DNA of 64,000 nucleotides from Mesorhizobium sp. B2-3-12 (GCF_006442205.1 NZ_VFVR01000002.1:930001-994000), one strand, 5' to 3'. Positions 47,460 through 57,365 are shown, numbered from the stretch's first letter. A program made the numbers and translations. The notes: generated by a model from the letters alone, not told the origin.

Positions 47460-47577
47460 GGGGATCCTATCTCTTGCTTCGCCGCGGCAACATCGCGGGC
47501 GCTGTCTTGCCGGATGTGAGTCGGAGCCTAAGCAATTCCGGGAAAATGCGAAGCGGTTTCCGGCCGAAGTTAAGGCT

Positions 47578-48918
47578 TCAACTTTCGACCGTGGCCCGCC
47601 GCCGCCGGATCGCCTCGGCGATAAAGACCCGCGACAGGGCGTGATAGAGCGGCTCGTGCGAGATCAGGCGCGCCGTGCCGTAGCCCAGCATCGAGGCCAG
47701 CATCAGGCCGATGACATTGTCGTGATTGCCGGTCATTTCGAGGATGATGACGAAAGCCGTCATCGGCGCCTGCACCACGCCGGCGAAATAGCCGGCCATG
47801 CCGAGCAGGGCCGCGACGCCAGCGCTGCCCCCGAACAGCAGGCCGAGCGAACTGCCGATGCCGGCGCCGACCGCCAGCGAGGGCGCGAAGATGCCGCCGG
47901 GAATGCCTGAGATCATCGACAGCAGTCCGGCCGCGAATTTCTCGAGGAAAAAGAACCAGGGCAGCGGCGTGCCTTCGACGGCGCTGCGCGCCTGCGCGTA
48001 GCCGGTGCCGAAGGTCAGGCCGCCAGAGAGGATGCCGATCACCGCCACGGCGAGCCCGCAGACGGCTGCCACCAGCAGCGCGCGCCACAGCGGCTGCAGC
48101 GCGTTCCAGCGCCGGATGCGGCGCGTCGCCTTCAGCGCCAGCAGGGAGAACAGCGCCCCGAAGCCGCCGCCGATGATCCCGCAGGCGATCACCAGCGGCC
48201 AGTCGGCGGCGAACGAGATCGTGTCCTTGGACACGCCGAAATAGGTGTAGTTGCCGACCAGCCCGAGCGAGGCGAGGCCGGCCAGGATCACCGCCGTCAG
48301 CACCAGCCCGTTGGTGCGGGCCTCATAGGTGCGGCCCATTTCCTCGATGGCGAAAACGATGCCGGCAAGCGGCGTGTTGAAGGCAGCCGCGATGCCGGCG
48401 GCAGAACCGGCCAGGATCAGGCCGCGCGCCTGCGCCATGCCGCCCCAGCGCGCCGCCTGCAGCATCAGCGACGCGCCGACCTGGACCGTCGGCCCTTCGC
48501 GGCCGATGGACGCGCCGCAGAACAGGCCGACGATGGTGAGCGCGATCTTGCCCGCCACCAACCTGAGCGACAGGATATGGCTGCGGTCGTCGTCGTCACG
48601 CAGGTGCCGGGCGGCGATCGCCTGGGGAATGCCGCTGCCTTGCGAGCCCGGGAAAAAGGCGTGCGCCAGCCACGCGCACAGGACGAAGCCGAGCGGGGTG
48701 ATCGCGAGCGGCAGATAGAAGCGCCAGCCGCCATCATTGCCGATCACCAGATGGAACAGTGCCTGCGCCTTGTCGGCCAGCACCGCGAACAGCACGCTGA
48801 TGACGCCGATCGAAATGGCGCCGGCCCAGAACACCAGGCGCGGCTGCCACACGCGCCGCGAGCCCCATATGGCGCGCGAGCGCCGCAGCAAGGGATGTCT
48901 TCGCGATTGGCCGGCCAT
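47578..48918 (-). CDS. ClC-type chloride channel/transporter
   Basis: This 446-residue membrane protein belongs to the ClC family. The three selectivity motifs are visible: G-S-Q-G-S-G-I-P-Q near residue 100, G-R-E-G-P-T-V-Q-V-G near residue 145 with the gating glutamate, and G-I-P-G-G-I-F-A-P near residue 343. It has the expected number of hydrophobic helices. Whether it acts as H+/Cl- exchanger or channel is unproven. The frame is open to 48999; ATG 48918 is preceded by GAGGA. Confidence 0.93.
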   Translation of the reverse strand: MAGQSRRHPLLRRSRAIWGSRRVWQPRLVFWAGAISIGVISVLFAVLADKAQALFHLVIGNDGGWRFYLPLAITPLGFVLCAWLAHAFFPGSQGSGIPQAIAARHLRDDDDRSHILSLRLVAGKIALTIVGLFCGASIGREGPTVQVGASLMLQAARWGGMAQARGLILAGSAAGIAAAFNTPLAGIVFAIEEMGRTYEARTNGLVLTAVILAGLASLGLVGNYTYFGVSKDTISFAADWPLVIACGIIGGGFGALFSLLALKATRRIRRWNALQPLWRALLVAAVCGLAVAVIGILSGGLTFGTGYAQARSAVEGTPLPWFFFLEKFAAGLLSMISGIPGGIFAPSLAVGAGIGSSLGLLFGGSAGVAALLGMAGYFAGVVQAPMTAFVIILEMTGNHDNVIGLMLASMLGYGTARLISHEPLYHALSRVFIAEAIRRRRATVES

Positions 48919-49046
48919 GTCTGTCCTCGTGGGAAAACCCAGCCCTAACACAGGCATGATGCCGATCAAGTGAGAGTCTGACGATCGGACCGGGATCAAA
49001 AGGCCGCCGTCGCGGTTGTGTCCGTTTGAGCAAGGAATCCGCAGTC

Positions 49047-49604
49047 ATGAGCTATGTCAGATTTGCCGCGATGATCCTGGTGTCCACGGTCCTCATGTAC
49101 GGGCTCATGTACCTGAACACCTATGCGCTGGATCACGTTTTCTTCAGCCAGACCCGGGTCTGGATGGCTATCGTGATGGGCGCCGCAATGGCAATTGTCA
49201 TGATCGGCTTCATGTGGGGAATGTACAAGAGCTTGGCCGCGAATGTCGGCATCGTCATCGGCGGCATGCTCGTATTCGCTGGTGCCCTATGGCTGGTCAG
49301 AAGCCAGGAAACCGTGAGCGACGTGTCGTATATGAAGGCAATGATCCCGCACCACTCGATCGCGATCATGACCAGCGAACGCGCCCACATCCGCGACCCG
49401 GAGGTGCGAAAGCTCGCGGACGGCATCATAGACGCCCAGGTGCGCGAGATCACGCAAATGAAGCGTCTGATTGCGCGGCTCGAAGCGAATCCCGTAGCGG
49501 CCGGCGCTCCCGACCTGCCGTCCTACCGAGCCCGGGATGCTCCGCCGCCGCCGCCGGAGACCGACCAGAGCACCGGTATCGATACGCTCTCCATCGACAG
49601 GTAG
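49047..49604 (+). CDS. DUF305 membrane protein
   Basis: This 185-residue protein has three N-terminal transmembrane helices (roughly 6-28, 38-60, 66-84) followed by a C-terminal DUF305 domain with Y-M-K-A-M-I-P-H-H-S-I-A-I-M near residue 95. DUF305 helical bundles are linked to metal handling in some bacteria because of conserved His and Met residues, which are present here. The frame starts at TTG 49026 but ATG 49047 has AAGGA ten bases upstream. The convergent Met-rich gene downstream supports a shared metal-related role, as inference. Confidence 0.85.
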   Translation: MSYVRFAAMILVSTVLMYGLMYLNTYALDHVFFSQTRVWMAIVMGAAMAIVMIGFMWGMYKSLAANVGIVIGGMLVFAGALWLVRSQETVSDVSYMKAMIPHHSIAIMTSERAHIRDPEVRKLADGIIDAQVREITQMKRLIARLEANPVAAGAPDLPSYRARDAPPPPPETDQSTGIDTLSIDR

Positions 49605-49686
49605 GCGCGGGGATGGACGTGCGGATGATACGGAAGCTGACCATCCCGCCGGCTTCCAGGCCGGCGGGCAAGTTTTTCCGAGATCG

Positions 49687-49986
49687 TCACATGGCCATTT
49701 TTTCACATTCGGCCTGGGCCTTCTTGGTCGATGTATCGATCATGTAGGCTTTACCCTTGGCGTCGGTCATCATCATCATGCAATGCTTGATGGGCTTGGC
49801 CATTTTCATCATGTCGGCGCCCATCTTCGCGTCCGGCATCATGGTGCCCATGTGGCCGTCCGGCATGATCGCCGTCACCTGGCCACCTTTCATCATGGTC
49901 ATGGTGCCCATCGTATCCTCGGCAAACGCCTGCGAGGCGCAAAGAGCGGCGACGCCGGCAATGACGGCGAGCTTGATCGATTTCAT
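49687..49986 (-). CDS. Small Met-rich periplasmic protein
   Basis: This 99-residue protein has a signal peptide (residues 1-22, ending A-F-A) and an unusually Met-rich mature part with about 20 Met in 77 residues. Examples are M-G-T-M-T-M-M-K-G-G, D-M-M-K-M-A-K-P-I-K-H-C-M-M-M-M. It has two cysteines and two histidines. The composition suggests copper or silver binding. No named family is recognised. ATG 49986 starts the signal peptide; the frame is open to 50013. Confidence 0.7.
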   Translation of the reverse strand: MKSIKLAVIAGVAALCASQAFAEDTMGTMTMMKGGQVTAIMPDGHMGTMMPDAKMGADMMKMAKPIKHCMMMMTDAKGKAYMIDTSTKKAQAECEKMAM

Positions 49987-50252
49987 TCTGCATACTCCCA
50001 TTGTGCGGGGCACAGTTGCCCCATTTCAGGGTTCGCGGATGGCTCGCCAGCCGTTACGCCGACACGAATATGTGATCGCTCGCGCGCCGGGAAACAGCAC
50101 CAGGCAGGCGCGGCTTGTCCACCGCGACACGCGGCGGGAAAGACTGCCCGATCGGCCGCGGCATGACTCTGCCGCCAAGCTGTGCTATGCGCCGCTCTTG
50201 ACATCGGGCCGATGGATGAAATCGGCCGTAAACCGCTTATATCAGTGGAACC

Positions 50253-51488
50253 ATGACCCTTTCACTCGACCTTACCGCCGAAGGCGCCCGCGACGCCTTG
50301 CGCGCTCGCCCCGCGCAGGCAGAAAAGCCCTCGCTGATTGGCCTGACACGGGCCGAACTCGGCGAGGCTCTCGTCGCTTCAGGCATCGTGCCGGAGCGTC
50401 AGGCAAAAATGCGCGCTCAGCAGCTCTGGCACTGGATGTATGTGCGCGGCGTGTCCGACTTCGCTCATATGTTCAACATCTCCAAGGACCTTCGCGCCGA
50501 GCTGGACAAGCATTTCACGGTCGCCCGGCCCGAGATCGTCGAGGAGCAGATTTCCGCCGACGGCACGCGAAAGTGGCTGTTCCGCTTCCCGCCGCGCGGC
50601 GCCGGCCGGCCGGTCGAGATCGAAACCGTCTATATCCCCGAGGAAGGCCGCGGCACGCTCTGCATCTCCTCGCAGGTCGGCTGCACGCTGACCTGTTCGT
50701 TCTGCCACACCGGCACGCAGAAGCTGGTGCGCAATCTCACCGCCGAGGAAATCCTTGCGCAGCTGCTCACCGCGCGCGACCGGCTCGGCGACTTCCCCGA
50801 CCGCGACACGCCCGACGGCGCCATCGTGCCGGCCGAGGGCCGCAAAGTGTCCAACATCGTCATGATGGGCATGGGCGAGCCGCTCTACAATTTCGAGGCG
50901 GTCAAGAAGGCCCTGCTGATCGCCTCCGACGGCGACGGCCTTTCGCTGTCGAAGCGCCGCATCACGCTGTCGACCTCCGGCGTGGTGCCGGAAATCTTCC
51001 GCACCGGCGAGGAGATCGGCGTCATGCTGGCGATCTCGCTGCATGCCACCAATGACGATCTGCGCGACCTGCTTGTGCCGATCAACAAGAAGTATCCGCT
51101 GAGCGAGCTGATCGCCGCCTGCAAGGCCTATCCCGGCCTGTCCAACGCCAAGCGCATCACCTTCGAATATGTGATGCTGAAGGACGTCAACGATTCCATC
51201 GAGGACGCCAAGGCGCTGATCAAGCTGCTCAAGGGCGTTCCGGCCAAGATCAATTTGATCCCGTTCAACCCGTGGCCGGGCACCAACTACCAGTGCTCGG
51301 ACTGGGAAACGATCGAGAAATTCGCCGACTACATCAACAATGCCGGCTATGCCTCGCCGATCCGCACGCCGCGCGGCCGCGACATCCTCGCCGCCTGCGG
51401 TCAGCTGAAGTCGGAATCGGAGCGCATGCGCAAGGTCGACCGGCTGGCGCTGGAAGCCATGATGATCGCGGGGCATGGCGAGGTGTGA
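50253..51488 (+). CDS. rlmN: 23S rRNA (adenine(2503)-C(2))-methyltransferase RlmN
   Basis: This 411-residue radical SAM enzyme has the cluster motif C-T-L-T-C-S-F-C at residues 144-151, the N-terminal helical region Q-L-W-H-W-M-Y near 57, G-M-G-E-P-L-Y-N for SAM, S-T-S-G-V-V-P and the C-terminal [16 protein letters not shown] with the second methyl-carrying cysteine. It methylates A2503 of 23S rRNA and A37 of some tRNAs. Its stop overlaps the next gene's GTG start by four bases. Confidence 0.96.
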   Translation: MTLSLDLTAEGARDALRARPAQAEKPSLIGLTRAELGEALVASGIVPERQAKMRAQQLWHWMYVRGVSDFAHMFNISKDLRAELDKHFTVARPEIVEEQISADGTRKWLFRFPPRGAGRPVEIETVYIPEEGRGTLCISSQVGCTLTCSFCHTGTQKLVRNLTAEEILAQLLTARDRLGDFPDRDTPDGAIVPAEGRKVSNIVMMGMGEPLYNFEAVKKALLIASDGDGLSLSKRRITLSTSGVVPEIFRTGEEIGVMLAISLHATNDDLRDLLVPINKKYPLSELIAACKAYPGLSNAKRITFEYVMLKDVNDSIEDAKALIKLLKGVPAKINLIPFNPWPGTNYQCSDWETIEKFADYINNAGYASPIRTPRGRDILAACGQLKSESERMRKVDRLALEAMMIAGHGEV

Positions 51489-51934
51489 CCCGTCTCGTTG
51501 CCTGGCTCAAGCGTCTGGTCCTGATAGCAGTCGGTTATGTCGCCGCCGTGCTGACCTCGATCGTGGTGCCTGTGCTGCTGATCACCCTTCTGGAAGGGAT
51601 CGAGTATGGCAACTGGTCGATGGTTTTTGCATTCGACTGGCTGGGCTCCTTCCCGCTCGCCGTGCTGACCGTGGCCCTCTGTGCGCTGCTGATCGTCGGC
51701 CCCGCCATCCTTGTCGCCGAACGGTGGTCGCTGCGAAGCTGGTCCTACTTCGCCGTCACCGGGGCGATCACCTCCATCGCCTTTGGTGTTCTGGTCCCCG
51801 GCTCGGCCGGAGGGTTTGTCTTCAATCCGGGTTTCCTCGGCTTCCTGGCCACGGCCGGCACCGCCGCCGGCTGGGTCTATTGGCTGCTCGCCGGGCGCAA
51901 GTCCGGTCGTCTCACCAGCGCTGATCCCCAATGA
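51485..51934 (+). CDS. Hypothetical membrane protein coupled to rlmN
   Basis: This 149-residue protein has about four transmembrane segments and no recognised domain. The start GTG 51485 overlaps the rlmN stop (GTGA) and its stop overlaps the next gene's start (ATGA), so translation is probably coupled. It resembles the following protein in length and topology. The upper hydrophobic segment reads [14 protein letters not shown]. Function is unknown. Confidence 0.7.
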   Translation: MTRLVAWLKRLVLIAVGYVAAVLTSIVVPVLLITLLEGIEYGNWSMVFAFDWLGSFPLAVLTVALCALLIVGPAILVAERWSLRSWSYFAVTGAITSIAFGVLVPGSAGGFVFNPGFLGFLATAGTAAGWVYWLLAGRKSGRLTSADPQ

Positions 51935-52413
51935 ACCGCCTCGTCTCCTATATCGTGCGCTTGGCCATCATCCTGTTCGGCTATGCCGTTGCCTCGCTGG
52001 CGGCGAGCGCCTTCCTCAACATCCTGTTCCTGGCCTCGCTCGGCTACGTGCCGGCGCAAGCCCAACCGGCGGCGACGGCATCGCTCTATTTTTCCATTCC
52101 TTTCGTCGCCCTGTTCGTCGCTTATTTCGCCTTCATGCCCGCGGCGGTCGTCATCCTGATCGCCGAAATCCTCGGCCGGCGCGACTGGCTGTTCTATGCG
52201 CTGGCGGGTGCCGTGGTGGCGGGGGTGTTCCTCGGCCTCGTCGACAATCTCAGCGATTCCCCTTTCGCGGTCACCGAGGCCACCGCCATCATGGCCGTGA
52301 TTGGCGGCGGCATGGTCGGCGGCATCTTCTACTGGCTCAGCGCCGGGCGCTGGGCCGGAAGCTGGTGGAAGACCGAGAAAGTCCCTACTTCGCCTGGGCC
52401 GTCAGGATCTTGA
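51931..52413 (+). CDS. Hypothetical membrane protein
   Basis: This 160-residue protein has four predicted transmembrane segments and no recognised domain. It begins [11 protein letters not shown], similar to the preceding protein's [10 protein letters not shown], and both end in a G-(R/K)-rich tail, which suggests a gene duplication. ATG 51931 overlaps the upstream stop. The last 29 bases overlap the 3' end of the convergent lysE-type gene. Function is unknown. Confidence 0.68.
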   Translation: MNRLVSYIVRLAIILFGYAVASLAASAFLNILFLASLGYVPAQAQPAATASLYFSIPFVALFVAYFAFMPAAVVILIAEILGRRDWLFYALAGAVVAGVFLGLVDNLSDSPFAVTEATAIMAVIGGGMVGGIFYWLSAGRWAGSWWKTEKVPTSPGPSGS

Positions 52414-53026
52414 GCGCGAAGGCCGAGAACACGCCGGCGAAGAGATAGTCGACCACTCGCGTCACGCGCGGGCTGGCCTTCATCGCCGCCGAGAATTTCT
52501 CCGCCGCAAGCACCATCGGCACCGTCACCGGGATCGACAGCACGATGAACATGGAACCGAGGAAGAACAGCTTTCCGGGCGCGTTCGGGTCGTGCGCGGA
52601 GACGAATTGCGGCAGGAAGGTCATGAAGAACAGGATGATCTTCGGGTTGAGCAGATTGACGCCGAGCCCCGCCGCCCAGCTGCGCAGCAGCGAGATTTGC
52701 GGCCCCGTCTTCTTCTCCGGTGAAAAGGCCGACCCCTTGGCGATCGCCTGCCAGGCCAGGAAGACGAGATAGCCGGCGCCGAAAATCTTCAGCACGAAGA
52801 ACGCCATCGGCGAGGCGACGATCAGCGCCGAGACGCCGACCACCACCAGCGTGGTGTGGATCAGCGTGCCGCACAGCGCGCCGGCCATCGAGGCAAAGCC
52901 GGTGGCCCGCCCCTGACTCAGCGTGCGCGAGACGAACAGCGTCATGTCGGGGCCTGGCGTGATCGCCAGGATCACGGTGGCGATGGCGAACTGGATCAGC
53001 GTGGTGGTGTCGGGAATGAAGGACAT
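52385..53026 (-). CDS. LysE/RhtB family amino acid exporter
   Basis: This 213-residue membrane protein has the LysE family features A-I-T-P-G-P-D-M near residue 22, followed by G-x-x-x-G-x-x-x-G-A and L-R-S-W-A-A-G-L-G-V-N-L-L-N-P-K. About six transmembrane helices are seen. It probably exports an amino acid or homoserine-type compound; the substrate is not defined. ATG 53026 begins M-S-F-I-P-D-T-T-T, which suits the family. Confidence 0.9.
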   Translation of the reverse strand: MSFIPDTTTLIQFAIATVILAITPGPDMTLFVSRTLSQGRATGFASMAGALCGTLIHTTLVVVGVSALIVASPMAFFVLKIFGAGYLVFLAWQAIAKGSAFSPEKKTGPQISLLRSWAAGLGVNLLNPKIILFFMTFLPQFVSAHDPNAPGKLFFLGSMFIVLSIPVTVPMVLAAEKFSAAMKASPRVTRVVDYLFAGVFSAFALKILTAQAK

Positions 53027-53114
53027 GCGGGGCCTCGGGAAGGTCCCGAGCCTATACAAGATACGTCGCGCCGACGCCAGATGCGAAGGCTGGCGTATCC
53101 TCCCACGGCGGTTT

Positions 53115-55169
53115 CTAAGCCGCCGATAGATCGATCTCGGCCAGCGAATGGGCTGCCGCTCCGGTCAGCAAAATCTGGTCGATCGGCTTCGGCCGGCCGA
53201 GGAAATAGCCTTGCGCCTCGTTGCAGCCTTCGACTTGCAGGATGGTGAGCTGGACATGCGTCTCGACACCTTCGGCGAGCACCGGAATGTCGAGGCTGCG
53301 CCCCAGCGTCAGCACCGCGCGGATGATCGCCTTGGCCTGCGGGCTGCGCTCGACATCGGCCATGAAGGAGCGGTCGAGCTTGATCTTGTCGAACGGGAAC
53401 GAGCGCAGCGTATCGAGCGAGGAATAGCCGGTGCCGAAATCGTCGATGGCGATCGTCACGCCGAGCGCCTTGATCTGGCGCAGCACATGCAGCGTGCGGA
53501 CCTTGTCGGCGACGATGGTCGATTCGGTCAGTTCCAGCTCGAGCCGCCTCGGCGACAGGCCGGTCTCGACCAGAATCTGGTGGACGAGCTTGGCGAGATC
53601 GGCATGGGCGAGCTGCACCGGCGACAAATTGACCGCGATCTTGTGACCCTTGTCCCAGGACGCCGCCTGGCGGCACGCGGTGCGCAGCACCCATTCGCCG
53701 ATCGCCAGGATCGAGCCGTTCTCCTCGGCGATCGGGATGAACTCGGCGGGCGGGACCATGCCATGCACCGGATGGGTCCAGCGCAGCAGCGCCTCGTAGC
53801 CGCAGGTGGCGCCGGTCGAGACCGAGGTCTGCACCTGGTAGTGGAGCGTGAGTTCGCCGCGTTCGATGGCCTGGCGTAGATCGGTGGCCAGCGCCCGCCG
53901 AGCGCGTGCCGTCTCATCCATGGCCGATTCGTAGAAACACACGGCCCGCGCCACGTCGTTCTTGGCCCGGTACATCGCCAGATCAGCATTGCTGACCAGC
54001 CTCTCCCGGTCGCTGCCGTCGCGCGGATAGACGGCGACGCCGATGCTGGCGCCGGTGACGGTTTCGAAATCGTCGATCCGCAACGGCTCGAACAAGGACT
54101 TCTCCAGGCGCGAGACCAGGCCGAGCAGCTCGTTCTGGTCCCTGAAGCGCTTGATCGCGGCGAACTCGTCGCCGCCGAGCCTAGCGACGAATTCGCCGTC
54201 GCCGGTCAGTTTCGCCAGCCTGCGGGCGATGATCTTGAGCGCCTGGTCGCCGGCCGCATGTCCCCTGAGGTCGTTGATCTCCTTGAAACGGTCGAGATCG
54301 ATGACGATGACCGCCGTCATCGTGTCGCCGTCCTCGCGTGCCCGCCCGATTTCATGGTCGAGGCGGTCGTTGAAGGAAACGCGGTTGGCAAGTCCGGTCA
54401 GCGCATCGTTGAGGGCAAGGTGCTGCAGCCGTTCGAAGCTCTCCAGCCGGCCGCGTTCGTCGATCAGGTAGCTGGCAAAGCCGGTGGCCGCGACGATCAG
54501 GCCGACGACGGCGACGGCGACGGCCATCGCCTTGAGGATATCGGGATTGGTGCCCGTGGTGATGAAGGAGAGCGGCGTCACCGCCACCGCGGCCATCGCC
54601 GTGAAGTGCAGGCCGACGATCGCCAGCACCAGCAGTCCGATGCCGAGATAGCGCGACCAGCGGTATGGCCGGCGCATCGCCTGGCCGATCGCCGCGGCGG
54701 CAAACACCACCGAGATCAGCACCGAGGCCGTGACATAGAGGCCGTCCCATTCGACGATGCCCGCCACGTGATAGGCCATCATGCCGGTGTAATGCATGGC
54801 CGAAACGGCAAGGCCGACAGCGGCGCCGCCCCATTCCGGCGCCACACGCCAGCGCTTGCCCAGGGCAAGGGCGAAGCCCGCCCCGGTACCCGCCATGGCG
54901 ATGACCAGGGATATCATGGTGAGCGCCGGATCGAAGGTGATCGGCGCGCCGGGCTGATAAGCCAGCATGGCGATGAAATGCGTGCACCAGATGGAGGAAC
55001 CGGCCGCGACCGCGGTCAGAAACAGCCAGCCCCGCATCTGCACGCCGGCGGTTTTCCTGGCGCGGTCCAGGAGACCGATCGTCACCCAGCAGCCGGTGAC
55101 GCACATCAGCGCCGCCAGCAGGACGAGCCACAGATTATGCTCCGTGACGATGCAGGATATAACGCGCAT
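53115..55169 (-). CDS. MHYT-GGDEF-EAL cyclic-di-GMP regulator
   Basis: This 684-residue protein has an N-terminal MHYT sensor of seven transmembrane helices (about residues 8-220) with the motifs C-T-H-F-I-A-M, M-H-Y-T-G-M-M and L-H-F-T-A-M. These Met/His sets are thought to bind copper and sense a diatomic gas. A GGDEF domain (R-L-G-G-D-E-F intact) and an EAL domain (Y-E-A-L-L-R-W, then D-D-F-G-T-G-Y-S and E-G-V-E-T) follow. Both enzyme motifs look complete, so it may make and break c-di-GMP. ATG 55169 starts at the sensor's usual beginning; ATG 55241 is an upstream alternative without a better ribosome site. Confidence 0.9.
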   Translation of the reverse strand: MRVISCIVTEHNLWLVLLAALMCVTGCWVTIGLLDRARKTAGVQMRGWLFLTAVAAGSSIWCTHFIAMLAYQPGAPITFDPALTMISLVIAMAGTGAGFALALGKRWRVAPEWGGAAVGLAVSAMHYTGMMAYHVAGIVEWDGLYVTASVLISVVFAAAAIGQAMRRPYRWSRYLGIGLLVLAIVGLHFTAMAAVAVTPLSFITTGTNPDILKAMAVAVAVVGLIVAATGFASYLIDERGRLESFERLQHLALNDALTGLANRVSFNDRLDHEIGRAREDGDTMTAVIVIDLDRFKEINDLRGHAAGDQALKIIARRLAKLTGDGEFVARLGGDEFAAIKRFRDQNELLGLVSRLEKSLFEPLRIDDFETVTGASIGVAVYPRDGSDRERLVSNADLAMYRAKNDVARAVCFYESAMDETARARRALATDLRQAIERGELTLHYQVQTSVSTGATCGYEALLRWTHPVHGMVPPAEFIPIAEENGSILAIGEWVLRTACRQAASWDKGHKIAVNLSPVQLAHADLAKLVHQILVETGLSPRRLELELTESTIVADKVRTLHVLRQIKALGVTIAIDDFGTGYSSLDTLRSFPFDKIKLDRSFMADVERSPQAKAIIRAVLTLGRSLDIPVLAEGVETHVQLTILQVEGCNEAQGYFLGRPKPIDQILLTGAAAHSLAEIDLSAA

Positions 55170-55565
55170 CAGGATGGCCCAAGCCCGAGGATACCCGCGA
55201 CGAACGGGCAAAAGCTGCTTCGGCACGGTCGCGTGGCCCATGCGGCTCTGTCTCGCTTATTTAGCGGCAGTGCGTGAAAACTTGTTTAAATCCTTCCGAC
55301 AAATGCAGCCCATGATTGCAGCAGGTTGTTCCCAGAGCTTGATCCCGAAAACTTGGAACCGGTTTTCGCAAGCGGTCGTGCACCCGCAGGGACATAGACA
55401 AGGATAACGAATTCGACGGGCGGCTGGTCCAGCGTGCAGGCGGCCCGCCTGGCTGGATCAGAAGTCTGGCGCCGCCCGCGCTTGCTCGCTTTGCGGTTCC
55501 TGCTAAAAGGCGCTCCGACAATGCGTGACGCCGGGCTTCAGGCGTCGCTTTTCGACGGAGCGGAA
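55170..55565. other. Divergent region and argG leader
   Basis: This stretch of 396 bases separates the c-di-GMP gene from argG. It has a palindromic repeat (55336-55383) and should contain both promoters. An upstream-extended reading frame for argG from 55434 is open but lies before the family start. No attenuator or small gene is evident. Confidence 0.45.
55336..55383. repeat. Alphaproteobacterial palindromic repeat (degenerate copy)
   Basis: The element GATCCCGAAAACTTGGAACC then GGTTTTCGCAAGCGG has inner stem CGAAAAC/GTTTTCG (55346-55352 with 55362-55368). It matches the widespread rhizobial repeat family built on CCGAAAA-N-CCGGTTTTCGG. Confidence 0.6.
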
Positions 55566-56789
55566 ATGTCCAAGTTCAAAGACGTCAAGAAAGTCGTGCT
55601 CTCCTATTCCGGCGGCCTCGACACCTCCATTATCCTGAAATGGCTGCAGACCGAACTCGGCGCCGAAGTCATCACCTTCACGGCCGACCTCGGCCAGGGC
55701 GAAGAGCTCGAACCGGCGCGCAAGAAGGCCGAGATGATGGGCATCAAGGACATCCGCATCGTCGACGTGCGCGAGGAATTCGTCGCCGACTTCGTCTTCC
55801 CGATGTTCCGCGCCAACACCGTCTATGAAGGCACCTATCTCCTGGGCACCTCGATCGCGCGGCCGCTGATCTCCAAGCACCTGGTCGACATCGCCAGGGA
55901 AACCGGCGCCGACGCCATCGCGCATGGCGCCACCGGAAAGGGCAACGACCAGGTCCGCTTCGAGCTTTCGGCTTACGCGCTGAACCCGGACATCAAGGTC
56001 ATCGCGCCGTGGCGCGACTGGTCCTTCAAGTCGCGCACGGACCTGATGAACTTCGCCGAGCAACACCAGATTCCGGTGCCGAAGGACAAGAAGGGCGACG
56101 CGCCGTTCTCGGTCGACGCCAACCTGCTGCACTCCTCGTCCGAGGGCAAGGTGCTGGAAGATCCGTGGAGCGAGGCGCCGGAGTTCGTCCATCAGCGCAC
56201 CGTATCGCCGATGGATGCGCCGGATGCCGTCACCGAAATCGAGATCGAATTCCTGAAGGGTGATCCGGTCGCGCTCAACGGCAAGAAACTGTCGCCGGCC
56301 ACGATGCTGGCTGCCCTCAACGATCTCGGTCGCGACAACGGCATTGGGCGGCTAGACCTGGTCGAGAACCGCTTCGTCGGCATGAAGTCGCGCGGCGTCT
56401 ACGAGACGCCGGGCGGCACGATCCTGATCGCCGCCCACCGCGCCATCGAATCGATCACGCTCGACCGGGGCGCCGCGCACCTCAAGGACGAGTTCATGCC
56501 GCGCTACGCCGAACTCATCTACAACGGCTTCTGGTTCGCGCCCGAACGCCTGATGCTGCAGGCGATGATCGACAAGAGCCAGGAAGACGTCGAAGGCACG
56601 GTGCGGCTGAAGCTCTACAAGGGCAATGTCATGGTCACCGGCCGCAAGTCGAGGAAGACGCTCTATTCCGACGCGCTGGTCACCTTCGAGGACGACCGTG
56701 GCGCCTACGACCAGAAGGACGCCGCCGGCTTCATCCGTCTCAATGCGCTGAGGCTGCGCACGCTCGCCGCCCGCAACCGCAACAAATAA
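55566..56789 (+). CDS. argG: Argininosuccinate synthase
   Basis: This 407-residue enzyme condenses citrulline and aspartate in arginine biosynthesis. The ATP-pyrophosphatase P-loop S-Y-S-G-G-L-D-T-S is at residues 13-21, followed by E-G-T-Y-L-L-G-T-S and [13 protein letters not shown] at the citrulline/aspartate site. GGAG lies eight bases before ATG 55566. It is followed 5 bases later by a small secreted-protein gene. Confidence 0.97.
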   Translation: MSKFKDVKKVVLSYSGGLDTSIILKWLQTELGAEVITFTADLGQGEELEPARKKAEMMGIKDIRIVDVREEFVADFVFPMFRANTVYEGTYLLGTSIARPLISKHLVDIARETGADAIAHGATGKGNDQVRFELSAYALNPDIKVIAPWRDWSFKSRTDLMNFAEQHQIPVPKDKKGDAPFSVDANLLHSSSEGKVLEDPWSEAPEFVHQRTVSPMDAPDAVTEIEIEFLKGDPVALNGKKLSPATMLAALNDLGRDNGIGRLDLVENRFVGMKSRGVYETPGGTILIAAHRAIESITLDRGAAHLKDEFMPRYAELIYNGFWFAPERLMLQAMIDKSQEDVEGTVRLKLYKGNVMVTGRKSRKTLYSDALVTFEDDRGAYDQKDAAGFIRLNALRLRTLAARNRNK

Positions 56790-56794
56790 ACGGG

Positions 56795-57316
56795 GTGCGC
56801 CATCCCGGTCTCTGCCTGGTGCTGCTGGTCCTTCTGGCGGCGCCCGCCGCGGCCGATGATTTCGATCCGGCATCGCTCGACCTTGCCGCGCTGATCGAAT
56901 GCAGGACGGATGTGCCCGGCTACAACGGCTTTGCGCTCTGGCTGACCGGCGAATCCGGTGCTGTGCGGAAGCTTGGCTGGAAGGAAGTTCCGTCGGGCAA
57001 TCCCTTTCTGCGGCAGTATCGACTGCCCGCCCCGATCCATGTTTTAGGGCGCGACACCGGGAGAATCGTCTTTACCGCGACCGGACCGATGGCGGTGCTC
57101 GACGGCGTCGCCGCGGCGAATCTCGCCCGTCAGCTCGGCGTCCCGGCGACAGTTTCGACGCCGGACAAATTCCTCGGCGAGAAGGTCGTGGCCGAAAGCA
57201 CCGAGGAAGCCGGCGGCGTCAGCCTTTCCACTCGCATCGCGCTCAACGTCTCGACGGTCGCATCCCATCCCGGCAAGACGCTGGCCGGCTGCTCCTATGC
57301 GCTCGACGTGAAATGA
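56795..57316 (+). CDS. Hypothetical secreted protein downstream of argG
   Basis: This 173-residue protein starts at GTG 56795 and has a signal peptide (residues 1-20, ending A-A-A). The mature part contains two cysteines, one at C36 and one near the C-terminus (G-C-S-Y-A-L), and no recognised domain. It lies 5 bases after argG, so it may be co-transcribed, though a functional link with arginine synthesis is not evident. It ends at a convergent terminator. Confidence 0.7.
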   Translation: MRHPGLCLVLLVLLAAPAAADDFDPASLDLAALIECRTDVPGYNGFALWLTGESGAVRKLGWKEVPSGNPFLRQYRLPAPIHVLGRDTGRIVFTATGPMAVLDGVAAANLARQLGVPATVSTPDKFLGEKVVAESTEEAGGVSLSTRIALNVSTVASHPGKTLAGCSYALDVK

Positions 57317-57318
57317 AA

Positions 57319-57340
57319 AACCCGGCGCGGAGGCCGGGTT
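57319..57340. terminator. Bidirectional Rho-independent terminator
   Basis: AACCCGGC (57319-57326) pairs with GCCGGGTT (57333-57340) around a six-base loop, flanked by A and T residues on both sides. It separates the convergent hypothetical and transglycosylase genes. Confidence 0.75.
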
Positions 57341-57365
57341 CTTCGTTCAACATCGTACGGTTCGA

